A stretch of 64,000 nucleotides of DNA, from NCBI GenBank assembly GCA_002840155.1, contig PGZH01000013.1:1-64000 (forward strand). The letters are read 5' to 3'. The notes under the pieces were generated by a model. The model was not told where the DNA came from and did not search any database. It worked only from the letters and a program-made list of their open reading frames with translations. This document shows positions 1-8,800 of this stretch, piece by piece. The DNA is from Gammaproteobacteria bacterium HGW-Gammaproteobacteria-13. Lineage in GTDB: Bacteria > Pseudomonadota > Gammaproteobacteria > Pseudomonadales > Pseudomonadaceae. The first letter of the stretch is position 1, and each line of letters opens with the position of its first letter. Position numbers and translations under genes: made by a program.

Positions 1-50
1 GCCGATGGTAGTGTGGGGTTTCCCCATGTGAGAGTAGGTCATCGTCAAGC
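1..50 (+). rRNA. rrf: 5S ribosomal RNA, 3' end only
   Basis: The first 50 bases read as the last third of a pseudomonad 5S rRNA (GATGGTAGTGTGGGG, then CCCCATGTGAGAGTAGG, then TCATCGTC). They contain the closing stem of 5S rRNA, and the 5' part lies outside the window. A strong terminator follows directly, so this is the end of an rrn operon. The exact mature 3' end is uncertain by a few bases. Confidence 0.9.
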
Positions 51-60
51 ACCTATACCA

Positions 61-94
61 AAACCCCCGATCGTGAAAACGGTCGGGGGTTTTA
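61..94 (+). terminator. Rho-independent terminator of the rrn operon
   Basis: An A-run and ACCCCCGA are followed by a short loop and TCGGGGGT with a T-run. This is a perfect GC-rich stem with U-tract just after the 5S rRNA. It is symmetrical enough to work in both directions, so it may also stop transcripts arriving from the convergent HU gene. Confidence 0.9.
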
Positions 95-158
95 CTTTGT
101 GTCGAGAAAATCGGACAGAGTGCTATGCAAGGGCGCGCCCAAGAGCGCGCCAGAATAC

Positions 159-437
159 TCAGTTGATTGCGTCGCTCAGTGCTTTTGCCGGCACATATTT
201 AACGACTTTCTTTGCTGCAATTTGCAAGGCTTGGCCTGTTTTAGGGTTGCGGCCGGTGCGGGCGGGGCGTTCGCTCACTTTGAATTTACCAATCCCCGGT
301 AGAGTGATTTCGTCATTGTTTTCCAGTGCGTCGCTGACGATTTCACTCAACTGCTCGAGTGCGGCGCGTACGGTGTTTTTCGGTGTGTCTATGGCTTCTG
401 CAATATCGCTGATCAGTTGGTCTTTGGTCATCGCCAT
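159..437 (-). CDS. HU-family DNA-binding protein
   Basis: A 92-residue protein of the normal length for HU/IHF. It opens with MAMTKDQLISDIAE, has the helical dimerisation half, then the beta-arm region with GIGKFKV, the RxGRNPKTG motif at the arm (residues about 60-68) and a closing basic helix. HU binds DNA without strong sequence preference as a dimer and compacts and bends the chromosome. The start is fixed by AAGGAG 7 bases before the ATG. The gene runs towards the rrn terminator and is divergent from the chemoreceptor gene. Whether it is the alpha-like or beta-like HU cannot be settled from sequence alone. Confidence 0.93.
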   Translation of the reverse strand: MAMTKDQLISDIAEAIDTPKNTVRAALEQLSEIVSDALENNDEITLPGIGKFKVSERPARTGRNPKTGQALQIAAKKVVKYVPAKALSDAIN

Positions 438-594
438 GGTGCTGCTCCTTGGTTCGGATATAGGGGGAGAGGTCGTGCTGCAAGTGTGCCATAAGCTGCT
501 GGGATGAGGCCTAGCAGTGGGGGCGGAGCTTTATATCGCTCTGTCATCGGTAGTCTATGCTGATGCTACTTGGCCATTGTCCTGGAGAGCCAGC

Positions 595-2229
595 ATGCTT
601 CGTGCCTTCGCTGATTTAGGGTTTCGTTGGAAGATTGCGTTACCGATTATGCTGCTGGCGATTTTGCTGGTTTCGATGGGCATTTTGGGGATGCGAGGCA
701 TCACTCAGGTTGCAGATTCAAGTACGAAACTGACAAATCGATTCTTGCCCGGGATCAGTCTACTGCTGAATGCTGATCGTGATCTCTATCAGGCGTTTGT
801 TGCTGAGCGCAGCTTGCTTGATGAGGGCGCGGGTGCGCATGCTGAGGCGTTGACTGCCGCGCATGCAGAAAACCTGCAGCAGGCTTATGACCGCGTCCAT
901 AAATTCGCGGATATGCAGCCTGGTAGTGAGGCGATGCAATTGGTCGCGCAGTTCGATGTGGGTTTTGAGCGGTGGAAGGCCACTTCACAAAAGGTCTTGC
1001 AATTGGCTTCTAGTGACCCGCAAGCAGCCAGTGTGTTGAGCTTTGGCGGCAGTGAAGAGCAGTTTGAGGTGATGCGTACTGCTATCGACAAGTTGGGTGA
1101 GATGGATGATGCGGCGGCTAATGCTGAAGGGCTGGCAGCTATTAACCTAGGTGAAACCTTGAGCTGGCAGCAAGGCGTGATCATTGCTATCGGCTTGGTC
1201 GTTTGCCTTGTGCTAGTGGTTGGTTTTCCAATTCTGGTCACTGGGCCGTTGCATAATCTGCTTAATCGTATTGAGCAAATTGCTGATGGTGATGGCGATC
1301 TGCGGGTGCGTCTGGACGTTTTATCTAATGATGAGTTAGGCAAGCTCAGTCATGCGTTCAATCGTTTTCTCGATAAGTTGCAGCCGTTAATTAAGGAGGT
1401 CGGCCGGGTTACCGGGGAAGTCGAAAGTTCTGCACAAAGTCTGGCTGGGATGGCCGCTGCCAATGATCGATTGATTAGCAGTGAGCATGCGGCAGTTGAT
1501 CAGGTCAGCACAGCAGCAACGGAGATGAGCTCTGCGGTGCATGAAGTGGCGCGTAATGCGCAAAATGCAGCTGATGCTGCTCGTAGTGCTGAAGCCCAGT
1601 CACGAGAGGGCGCGCAAGTGGTGGGTGCCACGATCAACTCGATTCGCCAGTTAGCGCAAGAAGTTGAAAGTGCATCGGCAACCATTCAGACCCTTGAGCA
1701 AGAGGCTGCCAATATCGGTGCGGTTTTGGCTGTTATCAGGGGCATTGCAGAGCAAACCAACTTGTTGGCACTAAATGCGGCCATTGAAGCTGCGCGTGCC
1801 GGAGAGCAGGGGCGCGGCTTTGCGGTTGTGGCTGATGAGGTGCGTGCATTGGCTGCACGTACGCAGGAGTCGACCAAGGACATCCAGGTGATGATCGAGC
1901 GCTTGCAAATCGGTGTGCAGAATGCGGTTAAAGCCACTCATTCTGGTAGTAGTAAGGCAAGGCAAAGTGTCGAGCAGGCGGCTGGAGTGGATCAGGCGCT
2001 CACTGATACCAGTGACTCGGTGCAGCGCATCAATGACATGACAGCGCAGATCGCAACTGCCTGCGAAGAGCAGAGCAGCGTGACTGAAGAGATTGCACGC
2101 AATATCAGCGACATTCGTGATCTGTCCAATGAGGCGGCGCAAACCTCCGAGCAGAGTGCCCAAGCCAGCCAGCGGCTATCTGAGTTGTCGCATGGTTTGA
2201 GCAACCTGGTTGGTCGGTTTCGTGTGTAG
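595..2229 (+). CDS. Methyl-accepting chemotaxis protein
   Basis: 544 residues. A short cytoplasmic N-terminus is followed by TM1 (about 11-33), a mostly helical periplasmic sensor (about 35-190, four-helix-bundle type with no recognisable ligand motif), TM2 (about 193-216), a HAMP domain (about 217-270) and a long coiled-coil signalling domain. The hairpin tip carries the classical [20 protein letters not shown] motif that contacts CheA and CheW. The ATG at 595 is chosen because GGAGAG precedes it and TM1 follows at once; an upstream in-frame ATG at 517 would add 26 residues without a ribosome-binding site. The ligand is unknown. The gene stands alone, with no che genes nearby. Confidence 0.93.
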   Translation: MLRAFADLGFRWKIALPIMLLAILLVSMGILGMRGITQVADSSTKLTNRFLPGISLLLNADRDLYQAFVAERSLLDEGAGAHAEALTAAHAENLQQAYDRVHKFADMQPGSEAMQLVAQFDVGFERWKATSQKVLQLASSDPQAASVLSFGGSEEQFEVMRTAIDKLGEMDDAAANAEGLAAINLGETLSWQQGVIIAIGLVVCLVLVVGFPILVTGPLHNLLNRIEQIADGDGDLRVRLDVLSNDELGKLSHAFNRFLDKLQPLIKEVGRVTGEVESSAQSLAGMAAANDRLISSEHAAVDQVSTAATEMSSAVHEVARNAQNAADAARSAEAQSREGAQVVGATINSIRQLAQEVESASATIQTLEQEAANIGAVLAVIRGIAEQTNLLALNAAIEAARAGEQGRGFAVVADEVRALAARTQESTKDIQVMIERLQIGVQNAVKATHSGSSKARQSVEQAAGVDQALTDTSDSVQRINDMTAQIATACEEQSSVTEEIARNISDIRDLSNEAAQTSEQSAQASQRLSELSHGLSNLVGRFRV

Positions 2230-2262
2230 TGTGCGTTTCAGTGAGCTAAGTGGTTGAAACGG

Positions 2263-2290
2263 TTGTAACTTCGGTTTAAGCCGGTACAAT
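2263..2290 (+). promoter_or_regulatory. Probable sigma-70 promoter of 4.5S RNA
   Basis: TTGTAA, a 16-base spacer and TACAAT lie about 30 bases before the start of the 4.5S RNA homology. Match and position are good for a housekeeping promoter, but the start of transcription is inferred. Confidence 0.55.
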
Positions 2291-2321
2291 GGCGCGGCTC
2301 GCTTCCTGCGAGCTGCGTTAT

Positions 2322-2434
2322 GGTGGCCCTGCCGGTCCCCTCGCAACGATCAGCCGTGAACCCGGTCAGGCCTGGAAGGGAGCAGCCGCAGCGGTGACAT
2401 TGTGTGCCGAGGTGTGGCTGGTGGGGTTGCCTCC
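2322..2434 (+). ncRNA. ffs: 4.5S RNA, signal recognition particle RNA
   Basis: The segment contains the universally conserved SRP domain IV hairpin: GGTCAGGCCTGGAAGGGAGC, then AGCCGCAGCGGTGA, with the GGAAG tetraloop region and the asymmetric AGCAGCC internal loop that bind Ffh. The two flanks (GGTGGCCCTGCC and GGTGGGGTTGCC) pair imperfectly to close the molecule. About 113 nt is the normal size for gammaproteobacterial 4.5S RNA. With Ffh and FtsY it targets inner-membrane proteins during translation. The position just upstream of dnaX is as in other pseudomonads. Ends are accurate to a few bases. Confidence 0.92.
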
Positions 2435-2435
2435 A

Positions 2436-2691
2436 ATTTCTTGTGTGTCGGCTCATTCCTTCGAGTCGATTCGTATCTCTGCTAAAAACTCATCTATCGC
2501 ATGTTAGGCAATCGCGCTTGGCGTGACTGAGTTCCATTGCTTTCGAAAACGGATTGGCTGGACTGCTGATGTCCTGGCTTGCGCGATTGGCCGAATAAAG
2601 CTCGCTTGTTGGATGGTTTTCACGCGCTGATGCAGTTGAGTCTGTATTTCAAGTTAAGCGGCCCTGCTGGTTAGCAGGGCGCTAGCCGGTC
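2436..2691. other. Intergenic region downstream of 4.5S RNA
   Basis: No open reading frame with a ribosome-binding site is visible. The only structured part is GCCCTGC-TGGTTA-GCAGGGC near 2662-2681, a hairpin that could end transcription of the minus-strand gene that follows, although a U-tract is lacking. Confidence 0.5.
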
Positions 2692-2979
2692 TTAGCTGGT
2701 GTGGTAGCTAAGCACGCTGTCCTGTTCCTTCAGTGCTTTACGCATATCCGCTGGGATGCTGCCGGAGCGCATGGCGAGTTCCAGGCGGATGTCTTCCAGG
2801 CTTTGGGCGAAGGCTTGCGGGTCGGTGCGTTGAGCTGCGCTGAGTACGCGGCTGTATGCGGTGGCGTCGCTGGCATCCAGCAGGGAGAGAACAACCCCGC
2901 CATCGGGGCGGGGTGGGCTGAATGTAGCGCGCAGCGGGGCAAACAGCTGTTCAACGAGTTCGCGGTTAATGTTGTCCAT
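2692..2979 (-). CDS. Small conserved hypothetical protein, DUF3509-like
   Basis: A 95-residue soluble protein with no signal peptide or membrane segment. The pattern RPDGGVVLSLLD, then R-LSAAQ, then IRLELAMRSG and IP, resembles the DUF3509 family, which as far as I know is largely confined to Pseudomonas and has no assigned function. The ATG at 2979 is preferred because GGAG lies 7 bases before it; the in-frame ATG at 2985 lies only 1 base after GGAG. It is followed on the same strand by no other gene and may share regulation with the small gene just upstream (3050-3271). Family assignment is from memory and moderate. Confidence 0.75.
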   Translation of the reverse strand: MDNINRELVEQLFAPLRATFSPPRPDGGVVLSLLDASDATAYSRVLSAAQRTDPQAFAQSLEDIRLELAMRSGSIPADMRKALKEQDSVLSYHTS

Positions 2980-3049
2980 GACCATGCTCCATCCTGAGGG
3001 TGATAGCTTCAGACCCTGAAGATGCTCGATGGTTCGCGGACCTCGTTAA

Positions 3050-3271
3050 TCAGGCAGTCAGTGACTGTCGGGCGCGCTCGATGACCTGTTCCAGGTGGGC
3101 GCCGCTGTACTGGCCGGGGTACAGGCGCTGGCTGTGCTTGGCGATGCCGGCATCGTTGACGATGGTGAAGCTGAAGCTGCCTTTACGGGCGGCCAGGATG
3201 CGGCAGTCAAAAGGTGCAAATGCACTAGAGAGGGTGCGAATAGCATCCTGAATTTGGTGTTGAGTATTCAT
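3050..3271 (-). CDS. Small hypothetical protein
   Basis: A 73-residue soluble protein beginning MNTQHQIQDAIRTLSSAF, preceded by TAGGAAA at good distance. It has a short alpha-beta pattern (helix; CRILAARKGSFSFTIVNDAG as two strands; a C-terminal helix EQVIERARQSL). The strand-strand-helix layout is similar to its neighbour at 2692-2979, so the two may be distant relatives. I do not recognise a function. The 70-base gap between the genes suggests a small operon. Confidence 0.65.
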   Translation of the reverse strand: MNTQHQIQDAIRTLSSAFAPFDCRILAARKGSFSFTIVNDAGIAKHSQRLYPGQYSGAHLEQVIERARQSLTA

Positions 3272-3733
3272 TTTTTTAGTATTTCCTAAAACAACAGGCG
3301 CGTCATTGCGCTAAATAAAGCTCCAGGCTGTCGACTTAAGTGGTCGATTGCATGTGCAGATAGGAGCGGGACTGCGCGCACAAGTTCCCATAGTGGTTAC
3401 GCTGTGCGGGTCGGTACTTCGGAGGCGGGCTTGAGTCAGCGCTTGCGCGGGACGGCCAGATCAGTCAGCAGGTTGGGATATGGGTTAGAGCTGTGCGGCA
3501 TTACCCTTGGGTGATGCGCTCTTACCTGGAAACCATCGAGGGGGCCAAAAGGCCTGATTGACTTACAGCGTGGTACGAACGGGGCGGATGATACCTGCCT
3601 GGTTAATTTTTCGCCAGTTTATTTGCAGGCAATGCTGCAGGTTTGCCATTAGTGGGCTGCGCATCGGATGCAATTTGCCCCATGCTCCGTTAGGATTAGC
3701 CCCACTTTTGCTTTCCTCTCGTGACGGGTTTCG
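3272..3733. other. Intergenic region upstream of dnaX, no gene seen
   Basis: This 462-base stretch has stop codons in all frames and no RNA gene that I can recognise. It should hold the dnaX promoter and the promoter of the small minus-strand genes. The AT-rich stretch TTAATTTTTCGCC near 3602 is a possible promoter element, but I cannot assign -35 and -10 boxes with confidence. Confidence 0.5.
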
Positions 3734-5833
3734 ATGAGTTATCAGGTTCTTGCACGCAAGTGGCGTCCGCGCTCGTTCAACGAAATGGTTGGCCAGACGC
3801 ATGTGCTCAAGGCGCTGATCAATGCGCTCGATAGCCAGCGTCTGCACCATGCCTATTTGTTCACGGGTACCCGTGGTGTGGGTAAAACCACCATTGCGCG
3901 GATTATTGCCAAGTGCCTGAATTGCGAGACTGGCATCAGCTCGACGCCTTGTGGTGTTTGTTCGATTTGCAAAGAGATCGATGAGGGTCGCTTTATTGAT
4001 CTGATCGAAGTCGATGCTGCCAGCCGTACCAAGGTTGAAGACACCCGCGAGCTGCTCGACAACGTGCAGTACTCGCCGAGCCGTGGACGCTTCAAGGTCT
4101 ACCTGATCGACGAAGTGCACATGCTTTCCACCAGTTCCTTCAACGCGCTGTTGAAGACCCTGGAAGAGCCGCCACCCCACGTCAAATTCCTCCTGGCGAC
4201 CACTGACCCGCAGAAGCTGCCGGTCACCGTGTTGTCGCGCTGCTTGCAGTTCTCACTGAAGAATATGCCGCCAGAGCGGGTGGTTGATCACCTCACCCAT
4301 GTTCTGGCAGCGGAAAATATCCCGTTCGAAAATGACGCGCTTTGGTTGCTCGGGCGCGCAGCCGACGGCTCTATGCGCGATGCGATGAGTTTGACCGATC
4401 AGGCGATTGCCTTTGGTGAGGGTAAGGTGCTGGCCGCCGATGTGCGCGCCATGCTTGGCACGCTTGATCATGGGCAGGTCTATGGTGTGTTGCACGCTCT
4501 GCTGGAGGGTGATGCGCGCGCTTTGATTGAGGCTGTGCGGCATCTGGCGGAGCAGGGGCCGGACTGGAATGGCGTATTGTCCGAGATGCTCAATGTGCTG
4601 CACCGGGTGGCCATTGCCCAGGCGCTGCCCGAAGCGGTGGATAACGGCCAGGGTGATCGTGAGCGGGTGCTTGAGTTGGCTCGGGTTCTGCCCAGCGAGG
4701 ACGTGCAGTTCTATTATCAGATGGGCTTGATAGGGCGCCGCGATCTGCCGTTGTCGCCTGATCCGCGCAGCGGCTTCGAGATGGTGCTGTTGCGTATGTT
4801 GGCCTTCCGCCCGGCGGATACCCACGATGTGCCGAGGGTGGCGCTAAAGCCGCTGGGGATTAGTCAGGCCACTGCTGATCCTTCGACCAACCCAGTGGCC
4901 GGTGCGGCTATAGCGGCACCGGTTAGCGTTCCTGTTGCGGCTTCTCCTGCGCTACAGCCAGCTCCTGTTATAGATGCTGCCGTTGTCGCGCCTGTGATGG
5001 CCCCTGAGATGCCGGCAGTCGTCATGCCGCACGTGCAGGCAGAGCCTAAGGTTGCCGAAATGGTTGCGGCGCAACCGTCGTCGGTCGAAATTGCACCTGT
5101 ACCTGTACCTGTACCTGTACCTGTACCTGTACCTGCCGCCGCTGCTGTTGTTGATCTGCCCTGGGAAGAGCAGGTTCAGGCGCCAGTTGCTGAGGTGGCT
5201 GAGCCTGTCGCGACTATTGCCCCAGAAGTGATTGCTGAGACAGTGCCGCCCGTAGTGCTTGAGTCGCCGCCGGCTGAGTCTGTGCAGCTACCTGATACAG
5301 ATGACGATGAACCGCCGCTCGGCGACTACGACTATGTCGAGATGGACGCCGAGTCGTTTGATTACGATTTTGATGCAGTAGAGCGCAGTGCATCTGCCGA
5401 GCCGGAAGTCTTGCCGGCGGCGCAGCCGGCGACCGGGCTGGCGGCTGACTGGCTGGAGTTGTTCCCGAAGCTCGGCTTGTCCGGGATGACCGGCAGCATC
5501 GGCGCCAACTGCACCCTGATCAGCGTTGAGGGCGATAACTGGTTGCTGCACCTGGACCCTGCGCATTCTGCGCTGTTCAACCCAACCCAGCAGCGGCGCC
5601 TGAATGATGCGCTCAATCAGTTTCACGGGCGCGAGCTCAAGGTATTGATCGAGCTGTGCAAGCCTGAGCAGGAGACGCCGGCGCAGGCGGCGGCGAGTAA
5701 GCGCGCCAATCGTCAGCGCGAGGCCGAGGCCTCGATCCATCAGGACCCGGTTATTCAACAAATGATTCAGCAGTTTGCTGCGGTTATCCGCGCAGACAGC
5801 ATTGAACCCCTGGATACTTCCGTTAACCCCTAA
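3734..5833 (+). CDS. dnaX: DNA polymerase III subunit tau/gamma
   Basis: 699 residues. The AAA+ clamp-loader core is clear: Walker [10 protein letters not shown] (about 45-53), a zinc module with cysteines 61/64, 73, 76 and 79, Walker [10 protein letters not shown] (about 122-130) and the sensor SRC motif in VLSRCLQF. A collar domain follows, then a long Pro/Ala/Val/Glu-rich linker (about 375-560) and a C-terminal domain like the tau segment that binds polymerase alpha and DnaB. The clamp loader places the beta clamp on primed DNA. No A-AAA-AAG slippery heptamer is present in the gene, so gamma made by the E. coli type of frameshift is not expected. The linker contains a six-base tandem repeat (5095-5135). 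ybaB follows 18 bases downstream, a common operon. Confidence 0.97.
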   Translation: MSYQVLARKWRPRSFNEMVGQTHVLKALINALDSQRLHHAYLFTGTRGVGKTTIARIIAKCLNCETGISSTPCGVCSICKEIDEGRFIDLIEVDAASRTKVEDTRELLDNVQYSPSRGRFKVYLIDEVHMLSTSSFNALLKTLEEPPPHVKFLLATTDPQKLPVTVLSRCLQFSLKNMPPERVVDHLTHVLAAENIPFENDALWLLGRAADGSMRDAMSLTDQAIAFGEGKVLAADVRAMLGTLDHGQVYGVLHALLEGDARALIEAVRHLAEQGPDWNGVLSEMLNVLHRVAIAQALPEAVDNGQGDRERVLELARVLPSEDVQFYYQMGLIGRRDLPLSPDPRSGFEMVLLRMLAFRPADTHDVPRVALKPLGISQATADPSTNPVAGAAIAAPVSVPVAASPALQPAPVIDAAVVAPVMAPEMPAVVMPHVQAEPKVAEMVAAQPSSVEIAPVPVPVPVPVPVPAAAAVVDLPWEEQVQAPVAEVAEPVATIAPEVIAETVPPVVLESPPAESVQLPDTDDDEPPLGDYDYVEMDAESFDYDFDAVERSASAEPEVLPAAQPATGLAADWLELFPKLGLSGMTGSIGANCTLISVEGDNWLLHLDPAHSALFNPTQQRRLNDALNQFHGRELKVLIELCKPEQETPAQAAASKRANRQREAEASIHQDPVIQQMIQQFAAVIRADSIEPLDTSVNP
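5095..5135 (+). repeat. Hexanucleotide tandem repeat inside dnaX
   Basis: Six perfect copies of ACCTGT followed by a partial copy. Read in the dnaX frame they encode a Val-Pro dipeptide run in the flexible linker. Gain or loss of a unit would change the linker by two residues without a frameshift. Confidence 0.9.
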
Positions 5834-5851
5834 TTACCGAGGACTTAGACC

Positions 5852-6178
5852 ATGATGAAAGGTGGCATGGCCGGCCTGATGAAGCAGGCTCAGCAAATGC
5901 AGGAAAAAATGCAGAAGATGCAGGAAGAGCTGGCAAACGCCGAAGTAACCGGTCAATCCGGTGCTGGGCTGGTCAGCGTGGTCATGACTGGCCGTCACGA
6001 CGTCAAGCGTGTCAGCCTGGATGACAGCCTGATGCAGGAAGACAAGGAAATCCTTGAAGACTTGATCGCTGCAGCGGTAAACGATGCTGTACGCAAGGTC
6101 GAGCAGAACAGCCAGGACAAGATGTCCGGTATGACTGCCGGCATGCAGTTGCCACCAGGCTTCAAAATGCCGTTCTAA
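5852..6178 (+). CDS. ybaB: Nucleoid-associated protein, YbaB/EbfC family
   Basis: A 108-residue protein of the family's normal length with the typical start [20 protein letters not shown], a methionine/glutamine-rich helix, a central beta-sheet ([20 protein letters not shown]) and a C-terminal helix ending PPGFKMPF. The family forms dimers that bind DNA and is nearly always found between dnaX and recR, as here. GAGGA precedes the first of two ATG codons. A role in nucleoid organisation is known; a direct role in repair is only suggested by the neighbourhood. Confidence 0.95.
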   Translation: MMKGGMAGLMKQAQQMQEKMQKMQEELANAEVTGQSGAGLVSVVMTGRHDVKRVSLDDSLMQEDKEILEDLIAAAVNDAVRKVEQNSQDKMSGMTAGMQLPPGFKMPF

Positions 6179-6321
6179 AAAGCATCAGATCAGCGCACAT
6201 GGCTGCGCTGCAAGCAGGTGTGGGTATCCTCAGCCCGCGCCTGCCTGAGCTTTGATCTGTCAGGGCCCAATAGCTCTGCTGGGTTTTGTTGGTAAGCGTT
6301 AGTAGTCATCGAGTATTTCCC

Positions 6322-6921
6322 ATGAGCTTCAGTCCGCTGATCCGCCACCTGATCGATTCCCTGCGCATTCTTCCCGGTGTTGGGCAAAAGACTGCTCAGC
6401 GTATGGCCTTGCAGATGCTTGAGCGGGATCGCTCCGGTGCCTTGCGCCTGGCCCAGGCGCTGACGCAGGCGATGGAAGGGGTCGGCCACTGCAAGCAGTG
6501 TCGTAGTCTGAGCGAGGACGAGGTGTGCCAGCTGTGTCTGAACCCGCGGCGCGATGACAGCCTGCTGTGCGTGGTTGAGGGGCCGATGGATGTGTATGCG
6601 GTCGAGCACACCGGGTTTCGCGGGCGCTACTTTGTGCTCAAGGGGCATTTGTCGCCGCTCGACGGTCTCGGCCCAGAAGCGATTGGTATTCCCGAGCTAC
6701 TGGCGCGGATTGCTGCCGGCAGTTTCACTGAGGTGATTCTGGCCACCAACCCGACTGTAGAAGGCGAGGCCACCGCCCATTACATCGCTCAGCTGCTGGC
6801 GGGCAAAGGCCTGATTGCCTCGCGCATTGCTCACGGCATGCCGTTGGGTGGCGAGCTGGAGTTGGTTGATGGGGGCACCCTGGCGCATTCGATTGCCGGG
6901 CGCCGACCTATCCAGCTCTAG
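6322..6921 (+). CDS. recR: Recombination mediator protein RecR
   Basis: 199 residues. An N-terminal helix-hairpin-helix ([18 protein letters not shown]), a four-cysteine zinc finger ([16 protein letters not shown]) and a Toprim domain ([15 protein letters not shown], then [11 protein letters not shown]) give the complete family layout. RecR with RecF and RecO helps load RecA on SSB-coated gaps. The ATG at 6322 matches the usual [12 protein letters not shown] start; an upstream in-frame ATG at 6286 gives 12 unconserved residues. The 143-base gap after ybaB is slightly larger than usual. Confidence 0.96.
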   Translation: MSFSPLIRHLIDSLRILPGVGQKTAQRMALQMLERDRSGALRLAQALTQAMEGVGHCKQCRSLSEDEVCQLCLNPRRDDSLLCVVEGPMDVYAVEHTGFRGRYFVLKGHLSPLDGLGPEAIGIPELLARIAAGSFTEVILATNPTVEGEATAHYIAQLLAGKGLIASRIAHGMPLGGELELVDGGTLAHSIAGRRPIQL

Positions 6922-7029
6922 ACTCGCGAGTTGTCGGCGGCTTGATCGCCCTGATGCATGGCGTAATCCTCTTCTTGTAAACCAAGCAAGCGCTTGGTAA
7001 TTTCCCTGAAACCTCAGTGGAAATACCTC

Positions 7030-8178
7030 ATGTCTGCCTTTCAGGAATATTTCGACGAATCCCACCAGTTGGTGCGTGATTCGGTCAGGCGCTTTGTCGA
7101 GCGCGAAATTCTGCCGCATATCAATGAGTGGGAGGAGGCCGAGGAGTTTCCTCGTGAGCTCTATCTCAAGGCCGGTGCTGCGGGGATTCTCGGTATTGGC
7201 TACCCGGAAGCTTTTGGCGGTAGCCATGAAGGGGATGTCTTTGCCAAAGTCGCTGCCAGCGAGGAGTTGATGCGCTCAGGTTCTGGCGGTCTAGTAGCAG
7301 GGCTCGGTTCGCTGGATATAGGTTTGCCACCCGTGGTGAAGTGGGCCAAGCCGGAGCTGCGCGAGCGCATCGTGCCGCAAGTGCTGGCCGGTGAAAAAAT
7401 CATGGCCCTGGCGGTGACCGAGCCATCCGGTGGCTCGGATGTGGCCAATCTGAAGACCCGCGCGGTGCGAGATGGCGACTTCTATCGCGTCAGCGGCAGC
7501 AAAACCTTTATCACCAGTGGCGTGCGCGCGGATTACTACACAGTTGCTGTGCGTACCGGCGGCGATGGCTATGGCGGCGTCAGCCTGCTGCTGGTAGAGA
7601 AGGGCACGCCTGGTTTTACCGTGGGGCGCAAGCTGAAGAAAATGGGCTGGTGGGCATCGGATACGGCAGAGTTGTTCTTTGACGACTGCAGGGTGCCGGT
7701 AGGCAACTTGATCGGTGCAGAGAATATGGGCTTTGCCTGCATCATGGCGAATTTCCAGAGCGAGCGGCTATCGCTGGCGATCATGGCCAATATGACGGCG
7801 CAGCTGGCGCTTGAAGAAGCATTGAAATGGGCCAAAGAACGCGAAGCGTTCGGCAAGCCTATTGGCAAGTTCCAGGTGCTCAAGCATCGTCTGGCGGAAA
7901 TGGCGACCCAGCTTGAAGTGTCGCGCGATTTTACCTATCGGCAAGCGGCGAAGATGGCGGCGGGTAAAAGCGTGATCAAGGAAATATCCATGGCTAAGAA
8001 TTTTGCCACTGATATTGCTGATCGACTGACCTACGATGCGGTGCAGATCATGGGGGGCATGGGTTATATGCGCGAAAGCCTGGTGGAGCGGCTGTACCGC
8101 GATAACCGCATTCTGTCGATTGGTGGTGGCTCGCGTGAAATCATGAACGAGATCATCAGCAAGCAGATGGGTTTATAG
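7030..8178 (+). CDS. Acyl-CoA dehydrogenase
   Basis: 382 residues with the complete three-domain fold: an N-terminal helical domain, a middle beta domain with the FAD signatures ALAVTEPSGGSDV (about 127-139) and SGSKTFITSG, and a C-terminal helical domain ending YRDNRILSIGGGSREIMNEII. It should oxidise an acyl-CoA at the alpha-beta bond and pass electrons to ETF. The GGG in place of the IYEG tip suggests that the catalytic glutamate is located on the earlier helix, as in long- and branched-chain enzymes, so substrate length cannot be read directly. The first ATG (6994) would add 12 residues with no homology, so the ATG at 7030 is chosen. The gene follows recR as in P. aeruginosa. Confidence 0.92.
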   Translation: MSAFQEYFDESHQLVRDSVRRFVEREILPHINEWEEAEEFPRELYLKAGAAGILGIGYPEAFGGSHEGDVFAKVAASEELMRSGSGGLVAGLGSLDIGLPPVVKWAKPELRERIVPQVLAGEKIMALAVTEPSGGSDVANLKTRAVRDGDFYRVSGSKTFITSGVRADYYTVAVRTGGDGYGGVSLLLVEKGTPGFTVGRKLKKMGWWASDTAELFFDDCRVPVGNLIGAENMGFACIMANFQSERLSLAIMANMTAQLALEEALKWAKEREAFGKPIGKFQVLKHRLAEMATQLEVSRDFTYRQAAKMAAGKSVIKEISMAKNFATDIADRLTYDAVQIMGGMGYMRESLVERLYRDNRILSIGGGSREIMNEIISKQMGL

Positions 8179-8205
8179 AGCAGCCAGGTTTTACAAACGC
8201 CAGAT

Positions 8206-8237
8206 AAAACAAACCCCGCGAGCGCGGGGTTTGTTTT
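8206..8237. terminator. Bidirectional terminator between acyl-CoA dehydrogenase and cold-shock genes
   Basis: AAAACAAACCCCGCG and CGCGGGGTTTGTTTT form a perfect stem with A- and T-runs on both sides. It serves the two convergent genes. Confidence 0.92.
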
Positions 8238-8253
8238 AAAGCAGGACAGGGGC

Positions 8254-8466
8254 TTAGGCCACCTGTACCTCTTCAGCTTGCATACCTTTCTGACCGCGAG
8301 CGGCCACGTAGGTAACAGTCTGGCCTTCTTTCAGGCTTTTGAAACCGTCGCTTTGGATGGCTTTAAAGTGAACGAAGAGGTCATCGCCGCCGTTAGTCGG
8401 GGTAATGAAGCCGAAGCCTTTCTCATCGTTGAACCATTTGACGGTGCCAGTTTCGCGATTTGCCAT
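8254..8466 (-). CDS. Cold-shock domain protein
   Basis: A 70-residue single cold-shock domain. It starts [20 protein letters not shown] and has RNP1 (KGFGFI) and RNP2 (DLFVHF), the surface aromatics that bind single-stranded RNA or DNA, and an end motif like that of CspA/CapB. Such proteins melt RNA secondary structure. Several paralogues usually exist and not all respond to cold, so the symbol is left open. The roughly 270-base leader before the AraC terminator would fit the long untranslated leader of cold-inducible csp genes. Confidence 0.95.
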   Translation of the reverse strand: MANRETGTVKWFNDEKGFGFITPTNGGDDLFVHFKAIQSDGFKSLKEGQTVTYVAARGQKGMQAEEVQVA

Positions 8467-8737
8467 GGTGTGTCTCTTAAATCGATACGAAGTGCGGTGC
8501 CAGAGTGCTCATAGCACCTATGCGGTTTTGCTGATAACTACAAGTCAGCTCAGCCATAATAGGCCGTTTTTACGGGAAGTGTTGGGTTTAACGTTAATTA
8601 TTCATATTTTTCTCTACCCATAACCCGTAAAGGCCCTATTTACCTGGGCTGCAGGGCGGTTAAGTATCTGCTAAATGCTGTTGCCGGTAACGATTTATGG
8701 CCAGTTTTGCCTGCTGAAGCGGTAACTTGGCCCAAGT
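8467..8737 (-). promoter_or_regulatory. Leader and promoter region of the cold-shock gene
   Basis: No gene is present. The AT-rich stretch TTAACGTTAATTATTCATAT (about 8588-8607) is the most likely promoter area for the minus-strand cold-shock gene and leaves a leader of 100 bases or more, as in cold-shock genes generally. No cold-box match was assigned. Confidence 0.4.
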
Positions 8738-8775
8738 AAAACGCTCCGGCGCTCTTGAAAAGCACCGGGGCGTTT
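8738..8775 (-). terminator. Terminator of the AraC-type regulator gene
   Basis: An imperfect GC-rich stem (ACGCTCCGGCGCT paired with AGCACCGGGGCGT) is flanked by AAAA and TTT. It follows the stop of the minus-strand regulator and separates it from the cold-shock gene. Confidence 0.8.
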
Positions 8776-8800
8776 GTGTTTCTGTCTGCTTTTCGCCGTG

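Noticed and set aside
3272-3733. Small RNA or tRNA gene upstream of dnaX
   Set aside because: No cloverleaf, no terminator-like stem with U-tract, and no promoter-terminator pair recognised.
3734-5833. Programmed -1 frameshift for gamma in dnaX
   Set aside because: No A-AAA-AAG or other run of five or more A in the gene.
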